The position numbers and the translations under genes were made by a program. The notes below the pieces were generated by a model. It made no database searches, was not told where the DNA came from, and worked only from the letters and a program-made list of their open reading frames with translations. DNA of 64,000 nt, from assembly GCF_002754315.1 (NCBI RefSeq), contig NZ_PEFE01000001.1:2480001-2544000 (forward strand), read 5' to 3'. The stretch is from Flavobacterium sp. 11 (GTDB lineage Bacteria > Bacteroidota > Bacteroidia > Flavobacteriales > Flavobacteriaceae). This document shows, piece by piece, positions 55,154 through 64,000 of the stretch; positions within the stretch are counted from its first letter, which is position 1, and each line of letters opens with the position of its first letter.

Positions 55154-55666
55154 ATGTGACATTTTTTTATTCGTGTAAAGAGCCGGAGTATGCTGGTTTT
55201 GTTTCATGAGCATAAAAAGGTAGGGTTCAGGAAAACCAAGGTTTTTGAGAAAAATACAACCCGCATGGGTGGAGATTTTATTCAAAACCTCAAAGGGCCT
55301 GGCCTTGGTTATCCGTTAAGAGCCCGAAAATACCTTTGCTCCTGAAAAAAAAGAACCAAGCATCGATGCTCCTCACCAAATGAAATAGGAAGAAAGGAAG
55401 TAAAATGAGATAAAACGGTAAAAAAAAATAGCTATAAAAACTAATCGAAGTCTTTATCTTAATTGTTTAGTTGTATTGGATAATTGATGACATGTGAATA
55501 ACCAGAATTATAAATGATGGGTATTTTTTTTGCAATTTGTTGAAGTATTTTTAAGAGATAGGAAATATATTTCCAGACAGAGCCAAGTACTGCCATTATG
55601 ACTATTAGAGCCAGTTTTACGGTTAAATTACTTTTTAAAAGAATATGAATTTAAAAAAGTAAGAGG
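55154..55666. other. Divergent regulatory region
   Basis: About 510 bp between the leftward ssb-PRTRC operon and the rightward recombinase unit. Only a weak extension of the minus-strand frame (to 55285) is open. It must contain the promoters of both operons; I could not fix a clear TAnnTTTG box or operator. The 55286-55370 part is more G+C-rich with short repeats of accaag. Confidence 0.45.
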
Positions 55667-55837
55667 ATGGAGAAGGATATGGACTATAGGAATTCAAAGC
55701 TGACGCCTGAAAGGGCTTTACATATGCTGAGATCAGAAGGATTAGATGTAACTTTCGAACAGGTACAGGAAATTTTGTATTTGTTGAGGAAAATCGCTAA
55801 TATCGCTGTGTCTAAACATTTAAGCGAAAGAAGATGA
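55667..55837 (+). CDS. Small helical protein coupled to the serine recombinase
   Basis: 56 residues starting MEKDMDYRNSKLTPERALHM, preceded by an AAGAGG-like ribosome site, and ending in an ATGA overlap with the recombinase start. The middle is a helix pair (EGLDVTFEQVQEILYLLRKIA, in part). It may be a recombination directionality factor or regulator, by position only. Confidence 0.6.
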   Translation: MEKDMDYRNSKLTPERALHMLRSEGLDVTFEQVQEILYLLRKIANIAVSKHLSERR

Positions 55838-57387
55838 GTAAGATAGCAGATTTATATATAAGGGTAAGCACTGACGAGCAGGCTGAGAAAGGTTTTTCAC
55901 AACGTAATCAGGAAGAAATGTTGCGAAAATATTGTAGCATTAATCATATGGAAATACGCAACGTAATCTATGAAGATCATTCTGCAAAGACTTTTAACAG
56001 GCCACAGTGGAAAAAACTTTTGGTTAATCTTAAAAAACATAAAAATAAAGTAGACCTGATTCTTTTCATGAAATGGGACAGGTTCAGTCGTAATGCAGGG
56101 GATGCCTATCAAATGATAAACCTGTTAAGAAAACTAGGTGTTGAACCTCAGGCTATAGAGCAGCCTCTTGATTTAAGTGTCCCAGAAAATAAGATGATGC
56201 TTGCATTTTATCTGGCAGCACCAGAAGTAGAAAATGACAGAAGGGCACTCAACACATTTCAAGGGCTCAGACGCGGTAAGAAAGAAGGAAGGCATATGGG
56301 CATGGCTCCTTATGGTTATGTTAATAAAGCAACTGAAGACGGAAAAAAATATATAGCCCCTGAGCCGAAGGCAGCAACTCAGCTTATATGGGTATTTGAG
56401 CAGATTGCAAAAAATGCTTTCAGCACTGAATCCATTTACCAGATGGCAAAGGAAAAAGGGTTGCGCATTGCTAAGAGTAACATGTGGGTTATTTTGCGTA
56501 ATCCGCTGTATTGTGGGAAAATCGTAGTTCCTAAATATAAAGATGAAGAGGTCCGATGGGTGGATGGACAACATGAAGCAATAATCAGTGAAGGACTATT
56601 TTACCGAGTGCAGGATGTTCTTGACGGTAAATCTAGAAAGTATAGGCCTAAGGTCAGAACAATAGAAAATTTTCCTCTAAGAGGTTTTTTCCAGTGTCCA
56701 CAGTGCGGACGAAAGCTCACAGGCAGTAAATGCAAAGGGAGAAACAAATATTACTATTACTATCATTGTGATAAGCTCTGTAAATGGAGAGTCAACTCCG
56801 AAATAGCAAACAAGATATTTATTGAACAGTTAAATAAATTCAAACCTTTAGAACCAGTTAAGAAACTATATACTGCTGTGCTACTTGAAGCTTATAGAGA
56901 GCATACAGGGATTATAGTTAATGAAAAGAGAAAGTCGCTGGAACAGATTTCGGAATATGAAAAGAAATTATCAGTTGCAAGGAACTTATTGGTAACTGAA
57001 AAAATCGAGGTTGAAGATTACAATCTTATGAAAAAAGAATACAATGGCATCATAAGTAATTTAGAAAAACAGATTGGGAATGCAGATGATGATAAGGGTA
57101 ATATTGAGCAATTAATGAATACAGGATTGGAAAACCTTTTAAAGCTCGGAGAAGCCTGTGAAAACAGTAGTTTAGCTGATACTAGAGAACTAATTGGTTT
57201 AATTTATCCCGAAAATTTCACCTTTCGGGAAAACCAATTCCAAACCACCCGACTCAACGAAATTATTAACTGTATCTATTTGGTAAACAATAGATTACGG
57301 ACAAAAAAAAACGGAACAAAAGATGATATTTCTCTTTTGTCCCGAGTAGTGACCTTGACTGAACTACAATTGTTGCAATCATTTTAA
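55834..57387 (+). CDS. Large serine recombinase (integrase)
   Basis: 517 residues. The resolvase domain has the nucleophile Ser in LYIRVSTDEQ and the later active-site KWDRFSRN. The recombinase domain (~165-270) includes APYGYVNK. The zinc ribbon has CPQCGRKLTGSKC and YHCDKLC. A coiled coil follows (~365-425) and a C-terminal helix. This is the plan of large serine integrases and of conjugative-element recombinases in Bacteroidetes. It is coupled to a 56-residue gene and is the right-hand gene of the truncated conjugative element. A truncated relative is at 10172. Confidence 0.95.
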   Translation: MSKIADLYIRVSTDEQAEKGFSQRNQEEMLRKYCSINHMEIRNVIYEDHSAKTFNRPQWKKLLVNLKKHKNKVDLILFMKWDRFSRNAGDAYQMINLLRKLGVEPQAIEQPLDLSVPENKMMLAFYLAAPEVENDRRALNTFQGLRRGKKEGRHMGMAPYGYVNKATEDGKKYIAPEPKAATQLIWVFEQIAKNAFSTESIYQMAKEKGLRIAKSNMWVILRNPLYCGKIVVPKYKDEEVRWVDGQHEAIISEGLFYRVQDVLDGKSRKYRPKVRTIENFPLRGFFQCPQCGRKLTGSKCKGRNKYYYYYHCDKLCKWRVNSEIANKIFIEQLNKFKPLEPVKKLYTAVLLEAYREHTGIIVNEKRKSLEQISEYEKKLSVARNLLVTEKIEVEDYNLMKKEYNGIISNLEKQIGNADDDKGNIEQLMNTGLENLLKLGEACENSSLADTRELIGLIYPENFTFRENQFQTTRLNEIINCIYLVNNRLRTKKNGTKDDISLLSRVVTLTELQLLQSF

Positions 57388-57500
57388 ATCAATTACATTT
57401 TAATTATTGCAAATATACCAATAAACACAATACTTACAAAAGATTTACAAAAAATAGATTTATTAAACAGATTGCTTTTAAATGTAACTAATTGTATTTA

Positions 57501-57534
57501 ATCGTACGGTTATCGTACAAATTGATTATTTTTG
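57501..57534 (+). promoter_or_regulatory. Integrase promoter region with ATCGTAC repeats
   Basis: Two direct ATCGTAC repeats (57501-57507, 57512-57518), 11 bp apart or one helical turn, stand before TATTTTTG (57527-57534), which fits the TAnnTTTG -7 box. The tyrosine integrase ATG is 22 bp further on. The repeats are a likely binding site for a regulator, the integrase itself or the excisionase. Confidence 0.5.
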
Positions 57535-57556
57535 TATTGTTCAAAATATCAATAGT

Positions 57557-58885
57557 ATGGCAACAGTTAATTTTTTATACCGTTCAATAAAAGACAAAGC
57601 AAATTTGCAAGTAAGATTGCTTTATCGATTCAATGATAAAGATTTTGTCTTTGGAGCAAATACAAAGTTTGAAACAACAAAAAACTACTGGAGCGAACAA
57701 CACAAGCAAAGGAAGTTTAAAAAGACAAATGATGTTATTGAATCAAACAAAATTCAAGATATTAAGGCAAAACAAACCCATGTTGATGCGGAACTCAATA
57801 AAATTGAAAACCACGTTTTAAATGCTTTCAATTCTGGTAATCCTGATGAAGTAAATAAAGATTGGTTACAAACTCAAATTGATAACTATTACAACCCACC
57901 ACAGGAAGCCGAACCATTACCAAAAGGACTTTTAAAATACTTTGATTATTTTATTGATTGCAAAAAAAATGAAATTACAAACGGAACGTTAAAAAAGTAT
58001 AATGTTTCTAAACACTTATTGCAACGGTACGAACTGGAGAAGAAGACAGCAATTCAAATAATTGATGTGAATGATAAATTCAAATTAGATTTTGAAAAAT
58101 ATTGTTTAAAGCAGAATTACGCACCAAATACAATTTCAAAAGATTTAAGGACTTTAAAAACCGTTTGCAACCACGCCAAACATAACGGGATAAAAACAAG
58201 CCACCAATTAGAAACAATCAAAACCCCGCAATACAAAACAGAAAAAATATATTTAACGTTTGAGGAGCTTTTAAAGATTGAAAAAATTGACAAAAGACGG
58301 TTAAATGATAATTATAACAATGCTAAAGACTGGTTAATTATTAGTTGTTATACAGGGCAAAGAATTAGCGATTTTATGCGCTTTACAAAAGATATGATAC
58401 GACATGAGAAAAACAAAGACGGAGTTTTAAAGCCGTTTATTGAATTTACTCAAGTTAAGACTGATAAAATTATGACCGTTGCTTTACATCCGAAAGTTAT
58501 TGAGATACTGGATAAAAGAAGCGGTAATTTCCCAAAGGCAATTTCAGACCCGAAATATAATTTGTACATAAAGCAAGTTTGCAGAATTGCCAAAATTACT
58601 CAAAAGATAAAAGGCAGTAAATTAAATGACCTTAATAAAGAGGAAGACGAAAAGAAAAATAAAAAAGAGGACGTTAAGCAATACCGAAAAGAATCAGGGA
58701 TATATCCTAAATGGGAATTAATAACCTCACATATTGGAAGACGTTCATTTGCAACTAATTTTTACGGTACTATTCCAACTACTTATTTAATCAATGTTAC
58801 AGGGCATAGTACTGAGGCAATGTTCTTAAATTATTTAGGTAAAAGTAATAAGGATTTAGCAATGGAAATAACTAACTATTTTTAG
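57557..58885 (+). CDS. int: Tyrosine recombinase (phage-type integrase)
   Basis: 442 residues. An arm-binding domain (~1-100), a SAM-like core-binding domain (~115-220, FDYFIDCKKNEITNGTLKKY), and a catalytic domain with Arg in CYTGQRISDFMRF, Lys near FTQVKTDKIMT, HxxR in SHIGRRSFAT, His in GHSTEAM and the nucleophile Tyr in FLNYLG. It catalyses integration and excision at att sites. It starts the second element, directly after the serine recombinase of the first; A+T content rises sharply here. An att site was not identified. Confidence 0.93.
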   Translation: MATVNFLYRSIKDKANLQVRLLYRFNDKDFVFGANTKFETTKNYWSEQHKQRKFKKTNDVIESNKIQDIKAKQTHVDAELNKIENHVLNAFNSGNPDEVNKDWLQTQIDNYYNPPQEAEPLPKGLLKYFDYFIDCKKNEITNGTLKKYNVSKHLLQRYELEKKTAIQIIDVNDKFKLDFEKYCLKQNYAPNTISKDLRTLKTVCNHAKHNGIKTSHQLETIKTPQYKTEKIYLTFEELLKIEKIDKRRLNDNYNNAKDWLIISCYTGQRISDFMRFTKDMIRHEKNKDGVLKPFIEFTQVKTDKIMTVALHPKVIEILDKRSGNFPKAISDPKYNLYIKQVCRIAKITQKIKGSKLNDLNKEEDEKKNKKEDVKQYRKESGIYPKWELITSHIGRRSFATNFYGTIPTTYLINVTGHSTEAMFLNYLGKSNKDLAMEITNYF

Positions 58886-59265
58886 GCTACAAAAAATAAA
58901 TGTTTTATTTCAGGTGCATACTTTACACTTATTGCACAATCACAGGTAAAAAAATGATTAATGTTATAGGCAATGAGTCAAATACATACTTTACTACAAT
59001 CAGTGATTAAGAATAAGAGAAGTCAAATGCATAATTAAGTATAGACTACAAGTTTGAACAAAATCATAAAACATAAAGGAATAGCAGTAAAAACAGTTAG
59101 TCGTATTAGGTGATTAACTTATAGTAAATCCTTTTGGTTCGATGTTTATTATTAATCTATGTAAATTACTTACATTTGAATATCTTGATTTGTATACTTT
59201 ATAAGGTTGTCGGTCAGACTCACTTGAAAATCCAAAACTTTTTGAAATTAAAAACCAAAAAACCA
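58886..59265. other. Non-coding stretch after the integrase
   Basis: A+T-rich, stop-rich in all frames. Contains two catactttac-type repeats (58918, 58984) that might be integrase arm sites. It probably holds the promoter for the 780-residue gene. No RNA recognised. Confidence 0.4.
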
Positions 59266-59394
59266 ATGCCCTATACAGATAGATTTCGTTTTCCTTTGTT
59301 AAAACAAGGTCGTCAAACGATAGATAACCCTATAAGTCAAGTTAACTCTATAGATATTTGTAAAATCGAATCTAAGTTAAGCGTAAATGGATAA
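59266..59394 (+). CDS. Short ORF leading into the 780-residue gene
   Basis: 42 codons from ATG 59266 (MPYTDRFRFPLLKQGRQ...); the upstream extension to 59134 is low-complexity. Its stop overlaps the next ATG by 8 bp, suggesting translational coupling. It may be a small partner or leader peptide; no family recognised. Confidence 0.4.
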   Translation: MPYTDRFRFPLLKQGRQTIDNPISQVNSIDICKIESKLSVNG

Positions 59395-61729
59395 ACATTA
59401 TTTAGATAGAAAGACCGAAACAAGCGGATGCACACTTGAAGAATATAAATATGTCTATCCTAGACTTATGGAGCTTTTTATACAGCAATATGATGATTTT
59501 CAAGAATTAAACTTTATTGAAAGAGAAATTGAGAATCATTCTGCTAACTTAGAAAATTGTAAAAGTGGGATTTTAAGAATTTCAGATTTTGACTATAGGA
59601 GAAAACATTTTGACCCTATAGAAAAAAACTGTGGACAAGAAAAATTTTTAGAAATGATGTCGTATTATGAAAAAAGAGCATCAAGTCACAAAGCAATCAT
59701 AAATTATTTAGAAACCAAAAACTCTGATATTAAAGAACCTCAATCTCAACAAATAAATAAAGACACAAGATTTTTGCTTACTACTTTTCGGGATGAGCAA
59801 ATAAAAAAAATAGATGAATATATTAGTGTGAAATGGCAAATTGAGAATAATGGCTACTTAGTTATTAATAGTAAAAATGATACTGTAAAAACGTACACCC
59901 CTGAATTAGCATTGATTTTTATGTCAATAGAATTGATTGCTGAAAATATGGACACTAGAGAAAAATGCGTAATAGATAACTTTGATTATCTTAATACATA
60001 CATTGAAGGTTACAAAGAAGGGGCAAAGAGCTTTGAGAATGAATTTGCAGTTTTGCCAAATACGCTTTACGGTGCAAATGCCGAACAATATGTGAAAGAT
60101 ATTCATGCTAATTATTTTCATACAATCCACACAGGAGCGCATGAAGGTTGGCAGTTTGTAAAAAAACAATTTCCTACGATATTAACACATACAACGATTA
60201 GAGAATTTGGTTTTTATTCTGGTATAGTTGACAAAGTTGATGAAATGGTAAAAAAATATCCTAAGCTTTTTTTAACTTTTGATAAATGTGAACATGGAAA
60301 CGCTAAAACTGAAGCACTTCAACAAAACTCTAATATTGACAAATACAGACAATCATACAATCGAACTCATTTTGATGAAGTCATTAATAAACGAAATGAA
60401 GACGGAACGCCAAATAATATTTATTTAGGCGATAATTTTAATGAATGGTTGGAAAATATAAACAAGAATCTTTATTCCAATAATAGTTATGATGCTGAAA
60501 CACACAATTTATTAAGTACCTACAATAAAAAATTATGCTTTTTGTCAAACGATTTAATTAATTTGTATAAAGCTGTGAGCGAATTTGAAAAGACAAACAA
60601 CAGCGCATTTATAACCGCAATACAGATTTCGAAAGATAAGGTCTTACAAGGCTTAGAATCAATTGAATATTATTCTGATACTATTAAGACATTCATAAGA
60701 AAAACAGAAGTCCAAAAAGCAAACAATATGAAAGAGTATTGTTTAAGTTTATTAAAAAATTGTATTTATAATTTGAAAGATGTTCTGAGTATTAATGTTT
60801 ATTTAAGTCCTTTAAAAGTTAACTTTAAAAGTGTTAAAAAAGCGTTGGAAAAATCAATAAAATTTGATGAGTTAAAAATCATAAATGAATTTTCGACAAA
60901 GAATAAAGTTAAAATAAACATAACTAATATTCTTTTGAAGTTTAATATGCAACTTGAGTATTTTTATCAAAGGTTGTCTATTGCGGTTTTACTGAATGAA
61001 AGACAAAATTTTTTGGTGATTTCAGATGAGCCATTGTTTGATATTCAAAAATTAAAACAATATTTAATTGACAACCATCTTAATGATTTTGCAAAAAATG
61101 AGATTAACAAGCTCATTGTAATTATCGATAATTTTGAAATTAAATTTGATGAGTACAACTTACTACCAAATCCCTTAAATTTTTATCAGTATGAATATGT
61201 AAACTCAAAAGGGGGAAAGAATTCAGGATGTGTTAGTGCAAAGCTAGAATACTTTCATTATACAGATAATAAAATATCTCATTTAATAGAAAATGGATTT
61301 AAAAACAGAAGTGAAAATTCTGAATACTTTTACAACTGGAAAGCTGATAAGATTTGGTATAAATGCATCGAACTAAAAGAATTATTTAATCTTGATAAAC
61401 AACCTCAAAAAATTGAGGATAGTAAAACTTATGAATTAAAAAAAGAAGGATATAGCTATATTTTCAAAAATAATGGGTTTGAAGTTTGGCAATCAATGTT
61501 TGATGAGTTTGGAGTTAATGAGAGTAGTAGAACAGACGTGAAATTTATGTTTGAAGAAATGAGAAAAGAGGGAGAAGATTTAATTCATAAAACAGTAAAT
61601 CAAACTGCTTTTTTAAAATGGATTACCTTAGCTTATAACGGTTTAATTATTCAAAAAACTTCAAATCATAGTAGAACTAAAAACAGATTACAAGCTTATT
61701 CAAGAGCAAAAGAACTTTACAAAAAGTAA
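59387..61729 (+). CDS. Large hypothetical protein in the element's cargo slot
   Basis: 780 residues, mostly helical, soluble, A+T-rich, with no domain I recognise. Notable parts are a His-rich stretch YFHTIHTGAHEGWQF (~243-257), a coiled-coil-like N-terminal third, and a basic C-terminal ~90 residues from SYIFKNNGFEVWQSMFDEFG to the Lys-rich end, which look like a separate small domain. No signal or membrane segment. It lies between integrase and excisionase, the position where integrative elements often carry variable cargo such as phage-defence genes. A defence role is inferred from place and size only. Confidence 0.7.
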   Translation: MDKHYLDRKTETSGCTLEEYKYVYPRLMELFIQQYDDFQELNFIEREIENHSANLENCKSGILRISDFDYRRKHFDPIEKNCGQEKFLEMMSYYEKRASSHKAIINYLETKNSDIKEPQSQQINKDTRFLLTTFRDEQIKKIDEYISVKWQIENNGYLVINSKNDTVKTYTPELALIFMSIELIAENMDTREKCVIDNFDYLNTYIEGYKEGAKSFENEFAVLPNTLYGANAEQYVKDIHANYFHTIHTGAHEGWQFVKKQFPTILTHTTIREFGFYSGIVDKVDEMVKKYPKLFLTFDKCEHGNAKTEALQQNSNIDKYRQSYNRTHFDEVINKRNEDGTPNNIYLGDNFNEWLENINKNLYSNNSYDAETHNLLSTYNKKLCFLSNDLINLYKAVSEFEKTNNSAFITAIQISKDKVLQGLESIEYYSDTIKTFIRKTEVQKANNMKEYCLSLLKNCIYNLKDVLSINVYLSPLKVNFKSVKKALEKSIKFDELKIINEFSTKNKVKINITNILLKFNMQLEYFYQRLSIAVLLNERQNFLVISDEPLFDIQKLKQYLIDNHLNDFAKNEINKLIVIIDNFEIKFDEYNLLPNPLNFYQYEYVNSKGGKNSGCVSAKLEYFHYTDNKISHLIENGFKNRSENSEYFYNWKADKIWYKCIELKELFNLDKQPQKIEDSKTYELKKEGYSYIFKNNGFEVWQSMFDEFGVNESSRTDVKFMFEEMRKEGEDLIHKTVNQTAFLKWITLAYNGLIIQKTSNHSRTKNRLQAYSRAKELYKK

Positions 61730-61826
61730 GATACAAACCGTACCCAAAAAGGTACAATGCATAGTCTTTTAGGGTTCAAACCCATTCCAATATTTGCGAT
61801 GTTATTAATTTAAAAACATTGTAAAA

Positions 61827-62114
61827 ATGAACACAAATTCAATCTTACTTCAGAATTTAAGTACCGAACAATTGACGGAACTTATGGGAAACGTCTTCCA
61901 AACCAAATTAGAAGACTTCAAAAAAGAGTTTTATACTCAAACTGCAAATGATGACTTAATGAGTCGTGAGCAAGTTTTAGAACTACTGCAAATAAACGCA
62001 TCGACTTTATGGCATTGGCAGAATAAAGGGAGGGTAACCGTTTATAAGTTTGCGAATAAATGCTATTACAAGCGTTCTGAGTTGATGTCTACAATAACAC
62101 GATTAAAAAAATAA
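61827..62114 (+). CDS. Excisionase-like HTH protein
   Basis: 95 residues. The C-terminal half is a MerR/HTH_17-type winged helix: MSREQVLELLQINASTLWHW, then QNKGRVTVYKFANKCYYKRSEL (in part). Such proteins bind DNA and act as excisionase or regulator for the neighbouring tyrosine integrase. The N-terminal ~45 residues are helical and may dimerise. It is 4 bp upstream of the next gene, in an operon running to the primase. Confidence 0.8.
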   Translation: MNTNSILLQNLSTEQLTELMGNVFQTKLEDFKKEFYTQTANDDLMSREQVLELLQINASTLWHWQNKGRVTVYKFANKCYYKRSELMSTITRLKK

Positions 62115-62118
62115 GGCT

Positions 62119-62514
62119 ATGAGTACCGCAAATACACAAAGCCTTGATTTTAATGGATTAAGACAAGGCAAATATAAGAATTTAACATTACAATTCATTG
62201 TTATTCAGGTTGAAAAAGGAAGCGGAAAAAGTATTTTTGAACTTAAAAAATATTATTCTGAAGACGCATTATTTTTTATAGCATTAAGATATGTTACAAC
62301 TACTAAAAAAGCTCTTTGTACTGCGTTAAACATTCCAATAGAAGCAGGATGCAGATATAAAAGGACATTTGAGAAGAACGGTACTTTAGTGCAGTCTATT
62401 GATGAGGTTGTTTGTCCGTTTACTAAACATTTTGCGCATGAAATTAGTACTAATCCGCAAGAGTTTGAACGTTTATTAAAAACAAATTCAAAACAATTAA
62501 GCTTTTTCGAATAA
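62119..62514 (+). CDS. Hypothetical protein between excisionase and primase
   Basis: 131 residues; an alpha+beta domain with a wHTH-like pattern in FIALRYVTTTKKALCTALNI, which suggests a DNA-binding or replication-initiation helper role, unproven. The C terminus is KQLSFFE. Its stop shares one base with the start of the primase gene (TAATG), so translation is coupled. No family name can be given. Confidence 0.6.
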   Translation: MSTANTQSLDFNGLRQGKYKNLTLQFIVIQVEKGSGKSIFELKKYYSEDALFFIALRYVTTTKKALCTALNIPIEAGCRYKRTFEKNGTLVQSIDEVVCPFTKHFAHEISTNPQEFERLLKTNSKQLSFFE

Positions 62515-64000
62515 TGGAAAACGAAAATTTCAAAAAGCTAATTACAAACGATATTGTAAAGCTTACAGATGGTTTAGAATTATATCAAAAAACAACAAAT
62601 GATATTTTACAGGAACTAACAAAAAGTATCGGTAAAATAGATTTTCAATTACTAGCATTTCCTGATAGTGAAGACATTCAAAAACAGTATACCATTTTAG
62701 AATCTATCATTTTAAAAGGTGGGGATTTGTCAGAAAGTCAGAAAGGTGAATTTGAAAAGTTAGGAAAGAAGTTAAGGACTTTTAAATTATCAAAGAATCA
62801 TTATTTAATCCTTTGCGTTGAGCAACTTCTTAAAATTGCAGGAGTCAATAAATGGGGATTGTGTAAAAAAAATGGTTTCATTTATTTGTATAATGGTAGT
62901 TACTGGACTGAGATAGACAAAGAACGTTTTCAATTCTTTTTGGGTAATGTAGCTTTGCAAATGGGAGTTGAAAAATTCAAAGGCAAAATTCACACTTTCA
63001 AAGAAGACCTATTTAAGCAGTTTATGGCCGATGCTTATTTGCCTACGCCACCGACAAAAAAAGATTGTGTGCTAATCAATGTACAAAATGGAACTTTTGA
63101 GATAACGCCCAAGAAAAGAGGTTTGCGAAATTTCGATCAAAAAGATTTTATTACACACCAATTGCCGTTTGAGTATGAACCCGAAGCAACCGCACCACTA
63201 TTTCAAAAGTATTTGGATGAGGTACTGCCTGACAAAGACAAACAGAAAGTATTTGCTGAGTTTTGTGGTTATATTTTTATTAAACCAAGTGTTTTAAAAC
63301 TTGAAAAAATGCTTATACTTTTTGGAAGCGGTGCAAATGGCAAGAGTGTTTTTTTTGAGATACTTAACGCCCTTTTAGGAACTGAAAACATAAGCAACTA
63401 TTCATTACAAAGCCTGACTAATGATAACGGTTATTTTCGTGCTAAAATAGGTAATAAGCTTGTAAACTATGCAAGTGAGATAAATGGTAAACTGGAAACC
63501 GATATTTTTAAACAAATGGCATCGGGAGAGCCAATTGAAGCACGTTTGCCGTATGGAGAGCCTTTTATATTAAATGAATACGCAAAGTTAATTTTTAATT
63601 GTAATGAATTGCCAAAAGACGTAGAGCATACAAACGCATATTTCAGACGGTTTATGATTATAAATTTTGATGTAACTATTCCTGAAGAAAAACAGGACAA
63701 ACAACTACCAAACAAAATAATTCAAAACGAATTATCAGGAGTTTTTAACTGGATTTTAACAGGATTAGACAGAGTCCTGGAGCAAAAGAATTTCAGTAAA
63801 TGTCAAGCGATAGAAAACGCACGAAGCGATTATGAAAAACAAAGCGATAGTGTTCAATTGTTCATTTGTGAATATGATTATAAGAAGTCGACAAATGAAT
63901 ATGTTTTAATTTCAGCATTATATCCAAACTATAAAAGCTTTTGTATTGAAGACGGTTATAGAGCCGTAGGAAAGATAAAATTTATGCAACGATTGAATCA
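62514..64000 (+). CDS. P4-type DNA primase/helicase (D5-like), runs off the window
   Basis: At least 495 residues; open at the window end. A D5_N-type region (~165-260, NVQNGTFEITPKKRGLRNFD) leads into an SF3 helicase: Walker A GSGANGKS from residue 271, a following VNYASEIN (Walker B-like), KLIFNCNELP as motif C and AYFRRFMIINFD as the arginine-finger region. It unwinds and primes element DNA, as in P4-like satellites and plasmids. Together with integrase and excisionase it defines a self-replicating integrative element. The N-terminal ~150 residues are not assigned. Confidence 0.9.
   Translation, partial: MENENFKKLITNDIVKLTDGLELYQKTTNDILQELTKSIGKIDFQLLAFPDSEDIQKQYTILESIILKGGDLSESQKGEFEKLGKKLRTFKLSKNHYLILCVEQLLKIAGVNKWGLCKKNGFIYLYNGSYWTEIDKERFQFFLGNVALQMGVEKFKGKIHTFKEDLFKQFMADAYLPTPPTKKDCVLINVQNGTFEITPKKRGLRNFDQKDFITHQLPFEYEPEATAPLFQKYLDEVLPDKDKQKVFAEFCGYIFIKPSVLKLEKMLILFGSGANGKSVFFEILNALLGTENISNYSLQSLTNDNGYFRAKIGNKLVNYASEINGKLETDIFKQMASGEPIEARLPYGEPFILNEYAKLIFNCNELPKDVEHTNAYFRRFMIINFDVTIPEEKQDKQLPNKIIQNELSGVFNWILTGLDRVLEQKNFSKCQAIENARSDYEKQSDSVQLFICEYDYKKSTNEYVLISALYPNYKSFCIEDGYRAVGKIKFMQRLN

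Noticed and set aside
60301..60380. HEPN-like RxxxxxxH pattern in the 780-residue protein
   Set aside because: A single Arg-His spacing without a visible helical HEPN context is too weak to call.
1..64000. CRISPR array or rRNA operon
   Set aside because: No regularly spaced short repeats and no conserved rRNA stretches were seen on either strand.

Overview
The window looks like chromosome of a low-G+C Bacteroidetes, most likely a flavobacterium (family level inferred). The support is LytTR two-component genes, TonB-dependent receptors, TAnnTTTG promoter motifs, CTnDOT-type tra genes and PRTRC genes. No rRNA, complete tRNA or CRISPR array was seen. Much of the window is accessory DNA in several states of decay.

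Region by region. (1) 1-10.6 kb: the tail of a PfkB sugar kinase, then a segment bracketed by two 13-bp copies of a tRNA T-arm-like sequence (500-512, 10565-10577). It holds a LytS/LytR-type two-component pair, an S41 peptidase, a lipoprotein, a very large SEC-C protein ending in a PD-(D/E)XK-type nuclease domain, a gene fragment and a cut-off serine recombinase. (2) 11-15.4 kb: an exported superoxide dismutase beside four broken genes (chromate transporter, outer-membrane protein, AraC regulator, TonB receptor) and a TetR regulator with a perfect palindromic operator. (3) 15.7-17.7 kb: a tandem duplication in which one copy has decayed. (4) 17.7-23.7 kb: a co-directional set of genes for uptake or use of inorganic carbon: TsaC/Sua5, SbtA-type bicarbonate permease, secreted beta-carbonic anhydrase, a DUF2490 protein, dihydroorotase and dethiobiotin synthetase. 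(5) 24-30 kb: PsiE-like protein, P-type cation ATPase, TerC and a universal stress protein. (6) 30-34 kb: a TonB receptor and an HTTM (gamma-carboxylase-like) gene, both broken only by in-frame stop codons. (7) 34-38.2 kb: a minus-strand operon of DUF2490, MscS, Fic, TerC, DUF2490 and a lipoprotein, next to an integron attC-like hairpin. (8) 38.3-43.3 kb: IS debris, a small inverted-repeat element, a BamA/TamA-like porin and an AraC regulator. (9) 43.3-57.4 kb: a truncated CTnDOT-like conjugative element (traJ to traQ, PRTRC genes, DUF932, ssb, large serine recombinase) joined directly to an IS fragment. (10) 57.5 kb to the end: a second integrative element with a tyrosine integrase, a 780-residue orphan, an excisionase-like HTH and a P4-type primase/helicase that runs off the window.

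How the genes fit together: region 4 suggests bicarbonate import and CO2/bicarbonate interconversion, packaged with enzymes that consume CO2 or bicarbonate or act in pathways that do. DUF2490 and TerC proteins recur in regions 4-7, hinting at a wider envelope, pH and ion theme. The strongest candidates for undescribed biology are this inorganic-carbon island, the SEC-C/nuclease protein and the 780-residue orphan in an integrase-to-excisionase cargo slot. Functions are read from the sequence and family knowledge only; no database search was possible.
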